From contig JALPQD010000513.1 of assembly GCA_023101885.1 (NCBI GenBank), positions 1,116,001 to 1,180,000 of the forward strand: a stretch of 64,000 bases of DNA, in the 5' to 3' direction. The DNA is from Typhlomys cinereus. Taxonomy: Eukaryota > Chordata > Mammalia > Rodentia > Platacanthomyidae. Below are positions 19,993 to 32,816 of the stretch, piece after piece (within the stretch, counting starts at the first letter, position 1; each line of letters starts with the position of its first letter). The translations under genes were made by a program, and so were the position numbers. Under the pieces are notes generated by a model that saw only the letters and a list, made by a program, of their open reading frames with translations, was not told the origin of the DNA and made no database searches.

Positions 19993-20955
19993 AGAGTATG
20001 GCTCAGTAGGAAAGTGGTTGCCAGGAACCCCCACAAACACACGTGGATACACACACACACATAGTGAACCATGCTCTTTTGCATTAGAAACACCAAGAAA
20101 CTGGTACTTGTTATTGTGATGTTTACTAATGTCAGTGACGATGGTGTGTAAACATATTGCTGAAGATTTTCCAACTTTGGCAAGTTCCTGGCACTGCCGA
20201 TGCGTTCACCAGCTGACTAGTTTTGGCTGTGGTGGATTATGATAAACCTCCAGGTCTTTTGAGTAGTCCAAGTGAGGTCAAAATACTTCCACTTCTTTGT
20301 TGAAAGGACGTTTATACCGGATGACCTTTATCGTTGGAAAGAAAGGGATGGGAGCTGAGCAAATGGCAGAATGAATAGCTGGAAACAGTGTCAACATCGA
20401 CCCGCAAATGATCTTGATCTCTTTCAGTCGGGTTTGCATCAGGATGTCACTGGTGAACTTGTGCGCTGACATGGGATAGGGGATTTAAGAGCAAAATTTT
20501 ATGGATCGGGATTTTGTTTTGTTTTGAGGCAGGGTCTTGTGGGAATTTTAGGCTGGATTCCCCTCAATTCCTTGAACCTTAGGATCTCCATTGAAAAAAA
20601 AAGCAGACAAAACGTGCAGAAAATAGCATAGATGAGCAGAATTTATCTCAGAGTAGAGGACAGCACATAGTCAAGGGTGAAAGTGAGCGGTGGCCAGAGG
20701 GACCCCTGTGCCTATCTGAGCAGTTTTACACCATGTCAGAAATCTCTAGAAGCAGCAGCTTTTCCTGAGGAACTTCTATTTTTTTTTTTTTTCTGGGTGA
20801 TTCACAGGTCTGTTTGGATTGGCTTTTCAAGAGGGACGATGATATATATTCTCCTGCTCTATAAGAAAACTTCCTGCTAGATAGCAATCTTAAAAGGTTT
20901 TGGGGTGCTGGAGCCAGGTTTTGAGATAGTTATCCATTAGTGACCTTTGACTTTT
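18970..20955. other. Intergenic sequence without recognised gene
   Basis: It contains a B1 fragment near 19352-19470, AT-rich sequence near 19600, and a GA microsatellite. No gene can be supported. Confidence 0.55.
19932..19988. repeat. (GA)n microsatellite
   Basis: About 28 uninterrupted GA units. Confidence 0.95.
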
Positions 20956-21247
20956 TAAAAAATATATATGTATATATTTTAAATTTATTTATTTTATATG
21001 TGTGTGTGGGTATCAGAGGGCACTGTGTGTCCCTGTGGAGGGCCAAGGGTGACTTCGTGAATCATCCTAGATTGCTTCTACCTCCTTCTTGCTTGCTCTG
21101 GGATTTTCCAGGCTCTGCCCACCAGGGCCAGAAAGTGCAGGCCGAGGTTATTTCTGCTTGGGGTTTTTCCGTGGGACCTGGGATCTGAAATCAGGACCTT
21201 CTGCTTGGGAGGCAGAGTCTTAATACTTGAGCCATCTCTCCAGCCCC
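20956..21247 (-). repeat. B2-superfamily SINE
   Basis: It is antisense and ends GAGCCATCTCTCCAGCCCC at the high end, with a TG tract at the low end. Confidence 0.85.
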
Positions 21248-21607
21248 CTTTGACCTTTTATAATGTCAGAATGTCAAGGTCTCCCTTTCTCTCTGCCTCC
21301 CTCCAAGACCTCCCAAAGATCTAACTCAGGTTCCACTCTTCTGACCAGTAATTGTGCTCTTGCTGTTCTAGTGTCTTGGTGACTATGAAGAGGAGGTGGG
21401 GCCCCAGTACTCCAAGCCTGATAATATCTAACCAGCTACTTAGCCACAAAGACTGGATTTGAACTTGGGATACTCCCGTCGGCCTCCTCAGTGTAGAGAT
21501 TGTAGAAGTGTACCACCCCACCCAGTTTAAAGCAGTTTTAACTTTTTGTTTTGTGATTATGAGACTAGCTGGCCACATGCAGATTTATATAGAAAACACA
21601 CCACATG

Positions 21608-21846
21608 GGCTGGAGAGATGGCTCAGGGGTTAAGACTCTGCCTCCAAGCAGAAGGTCCTGAGTTCATATCTCAGGTCCCACATAAAAGCGCCAGGTGGAA
21701 ATGGCAGTGGCTGGCACGTCCGGCTCTGGTGGGCTGAGCCTGGGAAATCCCAGAGCAAAGCAAGGAAGTAGAAGCAATCCAGGATGATTCCTGAAGTCAC
21801 ACAGTGTCCCTCACCCCCAGTAAATAAATTAAAAAAAATATAAAAA
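21608..21846 (+). repeat. B2-superfamily SINE with target-site duplication
   Basis: It begins GGCTGGAGAGATGGCTCAGG and ends in an A-rich tail. ACACCACATG occurs on both sides, which I read as the target-site duplication. Confidence 0.9.
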
Positions 21847-22035
21847 AACACCACATGCTCCAAGGAATCCTTATACGGAACATGCATATTACATGAATGA
21901 CATTGCTTTCTCTCAGCCTGCAACAGAAACATATGTAACTGCTTTGTTTAGCACATGTATTATACTCGGAATGTGGTTCTTATTTATGTCTTGTTGTGCT
22001 GGGGACTGAGCCTCATGCAAGGGCTTTTATGTATG

Positions 22036-22465
22036 TCAAGTATCATAGTTAGGCACAGGTGTCAACTTGACAGTTGAGAGTTTGAGCTCTGGGCACATTT
22101 ATAGAGAATTAATGGTTGAGTTAAGCCCAGAGGAAACCTGCAGGAGATTGTCTAGCTGATGGGGAAGGTCCAGCCCATGATGGGTGGGACTAGGCTCTGG
22201 AATAAAATATAGAGAGCTGGTTGGAAAAGTTGGCATCCTTTTGTACACTTGGCCAGACATGCTGGTCTGGCAAGTAAAGATCGTCCCTTTCTCAGCTATT
22301 GTGTAGAGATGGCGTGGCCAGTTCTCTCGGCCCTGGTGTTGGTGAATGCTCTCCCATCAAGCGGGACTGAGAAGTGTAATCAGTAATCGTAAGAGAATAA
22401 ATCCTTTGTTCCCTTAAGCCGTTTGATGGTCATTTATCAGCAACTATGCAGGCTGACTGCAACAC
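22036..22465 (+). repeat. Roughly 430-bp interspersed repeat, family not named
   Basis: It shares ordered blocks with 55017-55412 and 59746-60148, including GATGGGGAAGGTCCAGCCCA, TGGGTGGGACTAGG and CCCTTAAGCC. It carries an AATAAA near its 3' end, as an LTR would, but I do not recognise the family. Confidence 0.75.
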
Positions 22466-24015
22466 CAAGCAAGTGCCCTAACCATTTTGTTTTGGGGGCG
22501 ACTCTTTAGGAGTCTGTATGTATCTGATTCTTGTGTTCGGAGTAGAAGATTGAAATCAGAACACGGGTAGAGGATTAAGGTAGTTTATTAAAGGAGAGAA
22601 AGAAGGGAACTTATGGACTCCAGACATGGGGTACCATGAGGGGCAGAGGTGGGATTTAATAAAGAGATTCTAATATAGACTTTAAACAAAAGTATTGAAA
22701 GAAAGTTGTTCAGAAAGACCACATCCCAGAACATGGGCGTGGCCTTTCCCCAAGAATCAAGCTTCAGTGTCTTTACTGTGTAGTGCCTTCTGTAGGACTG
22801 TGGTAAGTTTTGAAGCTGTGACCTTCAAAGAGTTGCTAAGGAACCTGAGATCACACAGTGGTTCCTGAGAGGCACCTGACAGGATTACAATGAAGGTAGA
22901 AGTATAGACCTCAGAGGTGCGAGTTATCTTCCATGTAAACAAAGTTAGCAGTCTCAAGTGCAGAGCAAGCATCCAGGGAAAGAATGAGCTTCTTTCCTGC
23001 AAACCTGAGGTCATACAATGCGGGCCTTAGGCCTGGTTCATGGCTGTTTTAACCAAAAAAAAAAAAAAAATTTTTTTTTAAGGTTAAAGCAGAGATTATT
23101 GAGCATGAGAGAAAAGGGAAGAAACTCTTGGATGCTCTGTCTGAGAGGGGCAAGGAGGAAGCCATGTTAAGCAGAGGAGATAGCTGCGAACAGGGGAGGG
23201 TGGAGCTTCAATCCTTCAGGGTCTGGCTGTTGCTAAGTGGCTCAGGAGTTACTAAGGAAGTGAGGTAGTAAAGACTGCAGGGGTGTGGGGGTGGTTCCCA
23301 CAGGACTGGACATTCTTAAATTATGCTACTATCTCCCCTTCCGTCTGGTGAGGATATTTGACTGCTCCACAGAGGAAGGGTGATGCTGATCTGGCTGCTT
23401 CGTGCTGAATGGGGCAGATGAAGAGGAGGCTGCCAAATATCCTCATTCCAAGAGTCTGGGTGGTCCAGGGGTCCATGATAGATGGGATTCTGTTGAACCA
23501 CCATCTGGGGTCTTACTGAACTCATTGTAGAAGAGACGAAGTGAATAAGAAGGTTAAGCAAGGTCTAAATATAAGGACTAAAAGTATTATACCCGGGGTC
23601 CGACAGATGGCAAAAACCAATGTACCAAGGAAGATAGGAAGAGGCTACGTTGAGCTTATTAATTACCTGGTTTAGTTTATCTAATGGTATTCTTAGTCTT
23701 CTGGTTGATGGAAACCAGGAGTCGGCTTAGACATTCAAAAACATACCTAATAATCACCAGGATCTTAGGTCACAGACAGAGCAGGGCAAAAAACAGCAAT
23801 TGAGGAGGCTCAAGATGGACCCAAGATAATCTGACTCTGAGCTTGTAACAAGGAATGGCATTTCATGTGTTGGCAACCTTTGTCAGTATGAGGGCTCGTG
23901 GAGGCAGCCCACACTGCCATCCCCAGCTGCTTGACAAGTTCCCCTAGACTTTTAGGGACCTAACTCAGGCCAAACGGGTTTGAAGCTTCCATGCTAAAAA
24001 GAGTTATCAAGACTA
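22466..24015. other. Intergenic sequence, no recognised gene
   Basis: It has moderate GC with A/T runs near 23055. Some stretches look like a decayed retroelement, but I find no diagnostic motif. Confidence 0.5.
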
Positions 24016-24017
24016 AC

Positions 24018-24300
24018 TAAGGTGGCTCAGGGGTTAAGCCTCTGCCTTGCAGGTGGAAGGTCCTGAGTTCGGATCCTAGACCCCACGTATAGACGCCAGT
24101 GGAAGGGGGGGCGGCCTGCGTTTCTGGTCCTGGTAGGGTGGAGTCTGTGAATCCCGGCGCATAGTAAACAAGGAGGAGGTGGAGGCGTCCATGGTGGTTC
24201 CCAAATTCTCCCGTGGTTCTACATACACACGCACATACACATACGCGCACACACACATACATGCACAATCGAATACATAATAAATAATAAAAAATAAAAA
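24018..24300 (+). repeat. Young Dip-like SINE, 5' truncated
   Basis: It starts within the A box (GGTGGCTCAGGGGTTAAGCC) and ends with a CA tract and an AATAATAAA tail. AGACTAACTAA occurs on both sides. Confidence 0.9.
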
Positions 24301-24678
24301 AAGACTAACTAATTAGTGATCTTATTAACAATATTTTAATATAGGCTTAAATGAGGAATGAGAGACGGGGTTTCAAGGAGAGAGTAAGGCATATGGAGGG
24401 GCACGGGCTCCTCAAAAGGGAGCAGAGACGGTTATCATCAGTCACACAGGCAGCTTTGGGGGGCTCTCAAGTCACACCTTTTTGGTTTAATGAGGTAAGT
24501 GTGGTGGCTCTAGAGATCGAATGATAATCTGATACGGAAAAGCAGGAGCACTGGGGGTGCACATGGGGATCCCTTTCCTTGTAATGGGGTTGCTGGTGAG
24601 ATTCCTAGAAAATTGCAGGTTTGTAGCTGGGAAGGGAGGGAGTCCTGAGCACTTGATAACTTTTAAAAATCTTTCCTG

Positions 24679-24960
24679 GGGCTGGAGAGGTGGCTCAGGG
24701 GTTAAGCCTCTGCCTTGCAGGCAGAAGGTCCTGAGTTCCGATCCTAGACCCCACGTATAGATGCCGGGCGGAAGTGGGGGCGGCCTGCGTTTCTGGTCCT
24801 GGTAGGGCGGAGCCTGTGAATCCCGGGGCAGAGTAAACAAGGAGGAGGAGGAAGGGAAGTGGTCCATGGTGGTTCCCGAATTCGCCCGTGGTTCTGCACA
24901 CACACACACACACACATGTGCACACACACACAATTGAATTTAAAAAAAAGAGAATTTAAA
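24679..24960 (+). repeat. Young Dip-like SINE
   Basis: Full length and close in sequence to the copies at 18382, 43130, 61365 and 62396. Confidence 0.9.
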
Positions 24961-25029
24961 AAAAAGAATCTTTTCTGCTGGTTAGAGTGAAGGGCTTGTT
25001 TCTCTTCTCACGTTCTGAGATTTCCCTTG

Positions 25030-25180
25030 TTTCTTGAGTGTGTGTGTGTGTCTATTTGTAGACGATAACTTGCAGGAGTGGGTTCTCTCCTTCCACCATC
25101 CTGAGGATTGAAATCAGGATTTCAACGCTTGGTGGCAAGCATTTTATTCACTGACCAACTGAATTATCTTGCTGGCCCTA
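25030..25180 (-). repeat. B3-like SINE fragment
   Basis: The antisense landmarks GATAACTTGCAGGAG, TTCTCTCCTTCCACCAT and CTTGCTGGCCC lie in order. Confidence 0.65.
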
Positions 25181-25339
25181 AGATTGTTTATTTATTGAGT
25201 TGATGGAATAATTGGCTGTTCTCACTTTTAGATGCTTTTCGGTGTTTATTATTACTCTGCAGGAAATGACTCTAGTTTTCCAGTTTATTTTTCTGTTGGC
25301 CTGGCACTTAGGCCAAGGACACTCATGTTGACATTCTTT

Positions 25340-25595
25340 TATTTTAAATTTTTAAAATTTATTCAATTGTGCGTGGTGCGTGTGTGTGTAATCACGGGTG
25401 AATTAGGGAACCACCATGGACGCCTCCACCTCGTTTTACTCTGCCCTGGGATCCACAGGCTCCGCCCTACCAGGACCAGAATCCCAGGCCGTCCCCGCTT
25501 CCGCCTGGCATCTATACGTGGGGTCTAGAATTCGAACTCAGGACCTTCTGCCTGCCAGACAGAGGCTCAACCCCTGAGCCACCTCTCCAGGCCCT
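25340..25595 (-). repeat. Dip-like SINE
   Basis: An antisense copy with ATTCAATTGTGCG at the low end and GAGCCACCTCTCCAGGCCC at the high end. Confidence 0.9.
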
Positions 25596-26149
25596 CATGT
25601 TAACATTCTTAAGGCTGAGATTTGGGTGAGACAACTAGTCTTTCATAGTACAGGAGGCAGACTAGCTCTGGAGGCTGAAACGACGATTTGGCCTCCATTT
25701 GACTGGTCCACTCTTAAAGAAGAGTTAAAGCAAATAGGGGGTAGAGCATTGGGGGGGTGCGCTTGCTCAGCCCGCTGCAGGCCTTAGGGTTCGATCCCTC
25801 TGACCACACTCACAAACACACATGTCGAAGTACAAAATATGATTTAAAAAATAGTCACCAAACAACCAATTTGTTTGTGACAGGGTCTCGTGTTACTTAT
25901 GAACTTGAGAGAGAGAGAGAGAACAAGGAAGAGAGAGCACAAATTTTCAGAAGTCAGTTTTCTCCTTCTACTATGTGGGCTCCGGGAATCAAACTCGGAA
26001 TTTAGGTTTAGATCTGAGCTCTATCCGTGTGCTTAGCATTGTTAGATACTTTGCATATGTTATCTCACTTAATGCCCCAAACATACTATTACCTTCTTTC
26101 ATATTGGAGTGAGCCATTTTATTAATTAATAATTTATTCATAGCGAGTG

Positions 26150-26790
26150 TTTTTTTTTTTTTAACATTTTTATTATTATTTCCGCTCATACAAACTTAGT
26201 AGGTACACTGGTTCCCTCCCTCCCTCCTCCTCCCCCCGACCCCCTTGCTCCCCCTCCCCTCACCCCTCCCTCCCCATTCCCTGGAGAATCTTTTAATGTC
26301 CATGCCAGACTCTCCTCTGGGCCCTCCTCTCCGATGACGTACAAGGACCCAGTGGCATTTCCCTGAACCCTTTCCTGTGTTCCCCTTAAGCATAGGAACA
26401 CTACTGTGGCTGTCAATCCCTTGCCTCCAAGGATCTTGGTGCCTTTAGCAAATGCTAGACTTTGTGGGGTCAATAGTGTGTTGGACATTGCGTGGGGCAT
26501 GCAAAGTCCAATTATGATTGCTTTGGCCCTAACTTGTGTGGAGTATCCTGCATATCATTGCTCCTCCCATCCTTGTGGTCTTACAATCTTACCGCCCCCT
26601 CTTCCGCAAATGTCCCTGAGCTCCAGGATGGGGAGAGATTAGGCTGTCCTAGTTCTATGTGATTGATATATAGTCTCTGAAGTTCTGGATTGTGGTTTGT
26701 TGATTTTCTTTTGCAGTTTTGCTGCTCCTGCAATGCCCTTCACTTCATCCTGATGGGCATTGTATGTCACCCCCTGGCCAGAGACAAAAA
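26150..26790 (-). mobile_element. L1-like 3' end, antisense
   Basis: T-rich and C/T-rich sequence is followed by blocks shared with 53755-54415, for example GGATGGGGAGAGATTAGG. In the - orientation this gives the G-rich tract and A tail typical of a rodent L1 3'UTR. The family assignment is inferred. Confidence 0.6.
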
Positions 26791-27077
26791 GCTGTTTTAC
26801 TATATAACTGAGACTGTCTTGGAATTTATGATGTAACCCAGGCTGGCTTGGACATATGAGATCTTACCTCCCAAGTCCTGAGATTACACGCCTATTCTTG
26901 ATTAAATAGATTTAGAGGTATAAGGAATTTTCCCAGTGTGTCATATATGCAAGACCTGAACCCAGGATCTCACAACTTTAAAATCTAATTTTTCTATTGT
27001 ATCACATGAGTTTTTCTCACCTAAGTCTGAAGAGTTACAAAACCACACAAGAGAAAGTTTGGAGCAAGCTTTTTTCT

Positions 27078-27083
27078 TTTATT
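27078..27083 (-). terminator. Candidate distal poly(A) signal of AGO3
   Basis: AATAAA on the - strand, within TGCAATAAAAG, lies where the repeat-poor 3'UTR block gives way to intergenic repeats. Confidence 0.5.
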
Positions 27084-28342
27084 GCAGTTATCAGTGGAAG
27101 TTACACTTGAAACCGAAGCCAAGCAACACTAAAACCATTGGTATTCTTGAACCAAGGAGTAACGACGAATACAACTAGAATCCCGGTATGCAGGATGGCA
27201 GAGCCATGAACAGAACAGATCCGTCACAGACATTTTAGTGATAGTTTGGATCAGAACCAATTATGACCATTTCTTTAACATACACACTAGCAACTTAAAA
27301 GGATTTCCCTCTGATTTCTCAACGTTGCCCTAAGGGTCTTAGAGTGAGTTTTTAGGGGAAGATAACTAAAAGCAGAAATGATACTATCAAATTTGAAATA
27401 CTGAAAACAAACATTATGATTAAAAACTTGATTTGCTTTCTGCTTATCATCATCCCATCCTTAAGACTCAACTCCGAAGCTGGGTCCCCGAGGACACAGT
27501 GACAGGGTTCAGCATTTGGCGCTTCTCTTGACACAGTGACCACAGAGACGTCAGCACAGCCAATTCCTCTCAGAAAATATGGCGGTCAAGTTCAGACCAT
27601 TCTTCTTTGGTCCACAGGAACTTACAGACCACACTCTCTCCACTGTCTTAACTGATGTGACTGCCAAACGTTTACAAAGAATGGCATAAAATTTTGAAAT
27701 TTTGTGTTCTTTAAATATTATAAATAAGTTGTTCTTATGACAAGCAATGAAAAGTATAAAGGAGGCCAGGCACGAGACAGGCTAAGGCAGGAAGGGAAGG
27801 TGAGAGAAGAGGTCTGACAGTCCCATCATTTTGCTGTGGTATCAGCAGAAATATCTGGGAAGAACAGTTAGGGTGGGAAAGGAAGATGGACACAATGATT
27901 CATTTCATGTAGTGTTTCAGTTTCAAAACATAATGCTATTAACCCCCGAGTGAGCAGTTCACATCTGCAATACCAATAGGCACACATGGTCGAGACAATT
28001 AAAAAGTACAACTGGAAAGGCTGTCACCTGGAGGACGCGATGCAGGGGGCTCCCCCCTCCTCACATGTCCTGTATTTACATGTCACTCTTCAGAAAAGCC
28101 CCTATGAAAGGAATTACTTAGGGTTTTAAAAAAGCAGCAGTTACCTAAGGTGGGAGCAGTTAGTAGTATTTCACGAGTGGACATTTGTGTGTCCGTTGTG
28201 TACAACCAAAATCTTACCTAGAATGAGTGGTTGGGTTACAATAGAATGCTCATACCACAATCTTAGTCTTCCAAACACTAAGGAAAACAGCACATGATTT
28301 TGCCTGTACAAACTTAGCACATATAGCATTACAAACATAAGA

Positions 28343-28349
<7 letters not shown>

Positions 28350-28378
<29 letters not shown>

Positions 28379-28379
28379 A
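28350..28379. repeat. (AC)n microsatellite in the AGO3 3'UTR
   Basis: A short AC run; it is (GT)n on the mRNA strand. Confidence 0.9.
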
Positions 28380-28559
28380 CATACAATCACTGCTTTCCAC
28401 AGCCTACTAATGTATACATATACTAATCAACACAAATGATATTGAGTAATACTTTCATGGGTCTGTAACTGAAGAGAGACATTAAGCTACATTTTATAGC
28501 AAAAATTATTTAATAGTACTTTGGAAATATCAATTCTCATCACACGAGGTGGATTTATC

Positions 28560-28714
28560 TTTTTTTTTTTTTTTTTTTTTTGAGACAGGGTCTTGCCACG
28601 TAGCCACCGCTGACCTGCCTATTTAGCCCAGGCTGGCTTTGACCTTGCAGCATTCCTCCTGCCGCTGCCTCCTGAGTGCTGGGATTACAGGCATGAGCTA
28701 TCACAACCAGCCTT
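28560..28714 (-). repeat. B1 SINE
   Basis: A T run, then GAGACAGGGTCTTGCC, and finally TGAGTGCTGGGATTACAGGC. It is inside the inferred AGO3 3'UTR, in the same sense as the gene. Confidence 0.9.
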
Positions 28715-31700
28715 TTTGTTCATTTTAAAGCGCAACTTTTCCAGACTTTTTCATTTTCATTACGTGCGATTTTCAATGTTCTTTAAAACTAACCACAGAC
28801 ACAGTCTTTGTTAGCAATGGGTTGGAAAATCCCAAATGCTTCTTGCAACGAGGGAAGGTTAGTATTACTATACAGTTAAGGAGAAATGTTGAAGGCATCC
28901 ATGCCCTGTACACCTGAAATAGTCGCTTTTCTTAAAAAATAAAACGTGTTGCAAAAAGGAACTGCATACACAAGATAGACTCTTTGTGATCTTGCCCACA
29001 TATTCATGTCACCTGAAGCATTGCATTATATGGTATCAGCCAACTTTCCTTCCTTCCTCTCCCCTTCCCTCCCTCCCGCCCTCCTTCTTCCCTCCCTATT
29101 CCTTTCCTTCTTTGGGATTTCTTATTGAGGGGTCTCACAAAAGCCTGGGCTTGCCTCAGACTTGTGATTCTCCTGCCGCTGCCTCCTGAGGTATGCATCT
29201 GGCTTCAACTTTTGTAAATACAAGGTGTTGGAATTTTTAAAGTAAAACAAAGTAAATACCAAGTCACACGTGAAATCAGCATACTTTCACTCTTAAAACA
29301 CCAGTTAACCCGCGGTACCTAAAATTTGTCAAAAGACAAAGGTTAACTATCTGCTGAACAACAGCTCAAAAGTCAGCACGTAGCAAATGACCACAGATAG
29401 CAGGCCAAGACAATCTGCGTGGTGGATGGTCTCACCACACTGACTCAAAATACAACTGCAATACCTTAGCACCGCTAAAATGAATTTGGTTCTTAAAAGT
29501 CATGCTTTTAACAAGGATTATATTATGATGAAGAAAAACTCTGCCCTTGTGCTTTCCCTGTGACAGGGAAAACTAGGTAAGAGAACGCCATGCTATCTAT
29601 GGTAAGCTTTGTGCTTCTCATACTCAACCCATAGAGTGAGCTGGCATGATGGGCCTTAGCGTAAGACACTCTTGCAGGGCAAAGGAAAGGAGCCCTTGAG
29701 ACCATACTGCTCTGCTCGTCTGAGTTTCTAAATGCCTTTCCTTTGGAGAGTCAAGCACCGCTCACAAACGTGTCGATTCCCCAAACAACTCAGTGAGGTA
29801 GGCCAGGGCAGGTATCATCACTATCATTATAAGAGGAAACACACACGTAGGTGAAAGAAACTGCCCAGGAACGGAACAAAGCAGTGGCCGAGCTGTTGGA
29901 CGGCCGTCAAGCCTCTGGCTCCTGTGGCTGGACCCTTTCCACTCTCAAAGGCAAGATTACTCAATAGTTCTTTCTTAGTTGCAATCTTTTAAAAGTTTCT
30001 ACATTTGAAAACACCTTATACTGTTTCCTTCTGAGTTCAGGCTCGACTGGAGAGTAGGTTTAAAAAAAAAATTCTGTGTGCCTGCCCCTCGTGGCACTCC
30101 AGATGTGGAGTCTGTAAATTCATTTCCAGCTGCCGGCCCCTCATGGAGTCCATGAATTCCGTTCTTTCTTTCCTCTAATAAACTCTACCTTATTCCTCTA
30201 AAAAAAAAATTCCCCTAGAGAAGGTTTCCTATTATATTGCCCAGGCTGGCCCAAAACTCAAGTGTATACCTGCCCCTCAAATATCTTTTTATATTATTTT
30301 TTCCACATACCAAGGTGTCAAATGTGAGAAACATATGTATATAATTTATGTAAAATAAATATGTAAGTTAAGAGAAGTTAGTAATCTAAATATTAATCCA
30401 CTTAGCATAGTTTATATATTTAAGTCTTTTGTCAAGATAAAAGACATAAACTTGCTAAAATTTAAATCAGTGTGTGATTTATGAAAACACAAAGCTACAT
30501 AAATATTTCTCAAGCATTTAGGGATCTCTGCTGCAAAGAGCTGAAACAGTACTTTGAAGACTAATACTCTCACTTTGGTCAGGACACGTACTTAGTTCAC
30601 ATACGGTTCTATCACTAGCAAGGCACTCTGTGGCCGGACAGACCTGAGCGTTAAAGTTTCCCACGTTTCTCATTCTGCTTCTGGGAGGGGAACGCCGAGC
30701 TCTTGAAACTTCTCACCTCCCTGACTTTGTTTTTTTTTTTTTTATAGTAATATCTATATTACTTAAAGGTCTCTTGTTTTACCATTTCGGCTCTGTGACA
30801 GAGGTGTTATGATTCATAAACTTGCATTAAATACTGATTGCATTACGAAGAAAGATTACGAAGATGAGTACCTCCTTAAGGTACTTTTTTTTTCCTGGCA
30901 ATCCTTTGAGTTCTACACAAGTGATTTACTGCTGAGACACTGCCAAGTGTGGCATCTAGCTCAAAGATTGGCATGTCAAAAGAAGCAAGCCTCAGAATAC
31001 AAATATAAAAACATTCCATCAAGAGGGACCTACATGGTACATGGTTCTTTATCTCCCAAGTGTTTTAAAGACGATTATTTACTCTGAGTAGAGTTTTATG
31101 TAAACTGTCAATAAATTCCCCTCACCCTCCCACCCCTTGCTTTTTTTAAAGAGGAGAGAAAGTTGTGCCGTAGGATAAAAAAGCTCCTAGAAAAGTTTCA
31201 AAGAATTCTGCAGGGAAAAGTCATCTTGGAAGATTCCTGCTAGCGCTTTACTTATTTATGTATTTATTTATTTGTGTATTTATGTATTTATTTATTTATT
31301 TATGGGGGGTGGGCACAAGGTGCAGGACATAGCTTTGTGCTTGTTAAGTATGTGCTTACCACTGAGACACACCCCAACTGGCTACATTCTTCGCTTGGTG
31401 AATTTGTAGGGTTACCCTCCCTGAATGAGATCATTCCTGTCTGTGAAAAAGGGAGATGTCTGTAATTAACGACAGAAGACCAAGTCTATTACTGCTCAAA
31501 ACCCTGCTAACTCCCTGACTAGAATCATCCTACTAACCAGGTAGGACTGCCTGTTAAAATTCTTTCTTCATTACAACCTACCAGTGTTTCCCCTTAATCT
31601 TTCATGAAAAATATTTTTCATATAGGAAAGTTTGAAAAGGCCCAGTTTGGTGTTTTCTAAGGAATGACCCCCCCCCAAAAAAAAGCTATGTTGATAGAAA

Positions 31701-32129
31701 TGCCATAGTTCTATCTAAGGATAAATACTTCATTTAATTTCTTTACTCTAGTTCAGAAGTAATTTTTAAAACTTTAACTTTCCAAGCAAGAACAAAAGCA
31801 AGCCTGGGATTGAGGCCAAGCACTTAGACCAAATTTCTATTATTAAGGAACAAACCCTCTTTGGTCTTTTCTGTTTCATTAATTTCCTGGTTGTGACAGT
31901 TTGGAAAATATTAATTGTAAGGATTTTGTTCAAGGATCACAGCAAAGACCTTCTCCTCATTCCTTCTCACTTTCTACTCACGATTTCACTAGTTATTTTC
32001 TTCACTAATAACACCTCCTGCTTTCAATCTTCTAATAAATGTAGAATCACATGCAATATTTTTGCATTAAAAACTTTTCCTTCCTTTATTTGCACATTAT
32101 TAAAGAGTTAATTCCAAACAAGACATGGA

Positions 32130-32310
32130 GATGGGCCAGTGCGATACTCAGCAGGGAACGGTAACTGCACAAACCAGAGTTCTATCCCTGGAAACCCACA
32201 TGTGGAAGGAGAGCGCCTACAACTGAAAGTTGTCCTTTGACTTCCACACATATGTGTTGCAGTGGGCATCTCCTTGCTTTCTTTCTCTCAAGTAAATGTT
32301 TAAAAATGTA
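32130..32310 (+). repeat. Old B2-like SINE
   Basis: Diverged boxes such as GAGTTCTATCCCTGGAAACC and CCACATGTGGAAGGAGAG, and an A-rich end. Confidence 0.55.
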
Positions 32311-32481
32311 ATGAAGATGAACGCTTTAGCCATGAAATACCAGAGTAATCTCCTTCTCTCGTCTCTGGTGCATTCTCTTAAACCTCAAATATAAAACTAT
32401 AGATGTGCACATGGTTTTTGGAGAAAATAAAGCAAACAGGGAGCTCAGCTGTCCTGTCTGCCTCAGAGTGCCTATATCGGA

Positions 32482-32816
32482 GTTCATGCTACCACACTTG
32501 GCCTGCATTGGGGTTCATGCTACACCACCTGGCCTGCATTGGGGTCATGCTACGACACCTGGCCTGCACTGGGGTTCATGCTACGACACCTGGCCTGCAT
32601 TGGGGTTCATGCTACGACACCTGGCCTGTACTGGGGTTCATGCTACGACACCTGGCTTGCATTGGGGTTGTGCTACGACACCTGGCCTGCACTGGGGTTC
32701 ATGCTACACCACCTGGCCTGCACTGGGGTTCATGCTACGACACCTGGCCTGCATTGGGGTTCATGCTTCGACACCTGGCCTGCATTGGGGTTGTGCTACT
32801 ACACCTGGCCCTCATT
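32482..32816. repeat. 31-bp minisatellite, about 10.5 units
   Basis: The unit of 31 bases runs GGCCTGCATTGGGGTTCATG then CTACGACACCT. I count eleven starts, with a few 30-base units and point changes (CATT/CACT, ACCACC/CGACAC). Because 31 is not a multiple of three, all three + frames stay open, which explains the overlapping spurious ORFs. It lies in the inferred AGO3 3'UTR. Confidence 0.95.

Noticed and set aside
20278..20472. A 64-codon - strand open frame in unique intergenic sequence, considered as a processed pseudogene.
   Set aside because: I recognise no parent protein, and there is no poly(A) tail or target-site duplication. A protein search could reopen it.
24016..24933. Repeated open frames of 60-150 codons (CVEPRANSGTT, GPETQAAP types) at many places.
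   Set aside because: They are translations of the antisense strand of the young SINE family, preserved only because the copies are young.
28350..28379. Many TG/CA microsatellites, considered as CRISPR-like or regulatory arrays.
   Set aside because: They are ordinary dinucleotide repeats, most of them part of SINE tails; there are no spacers.
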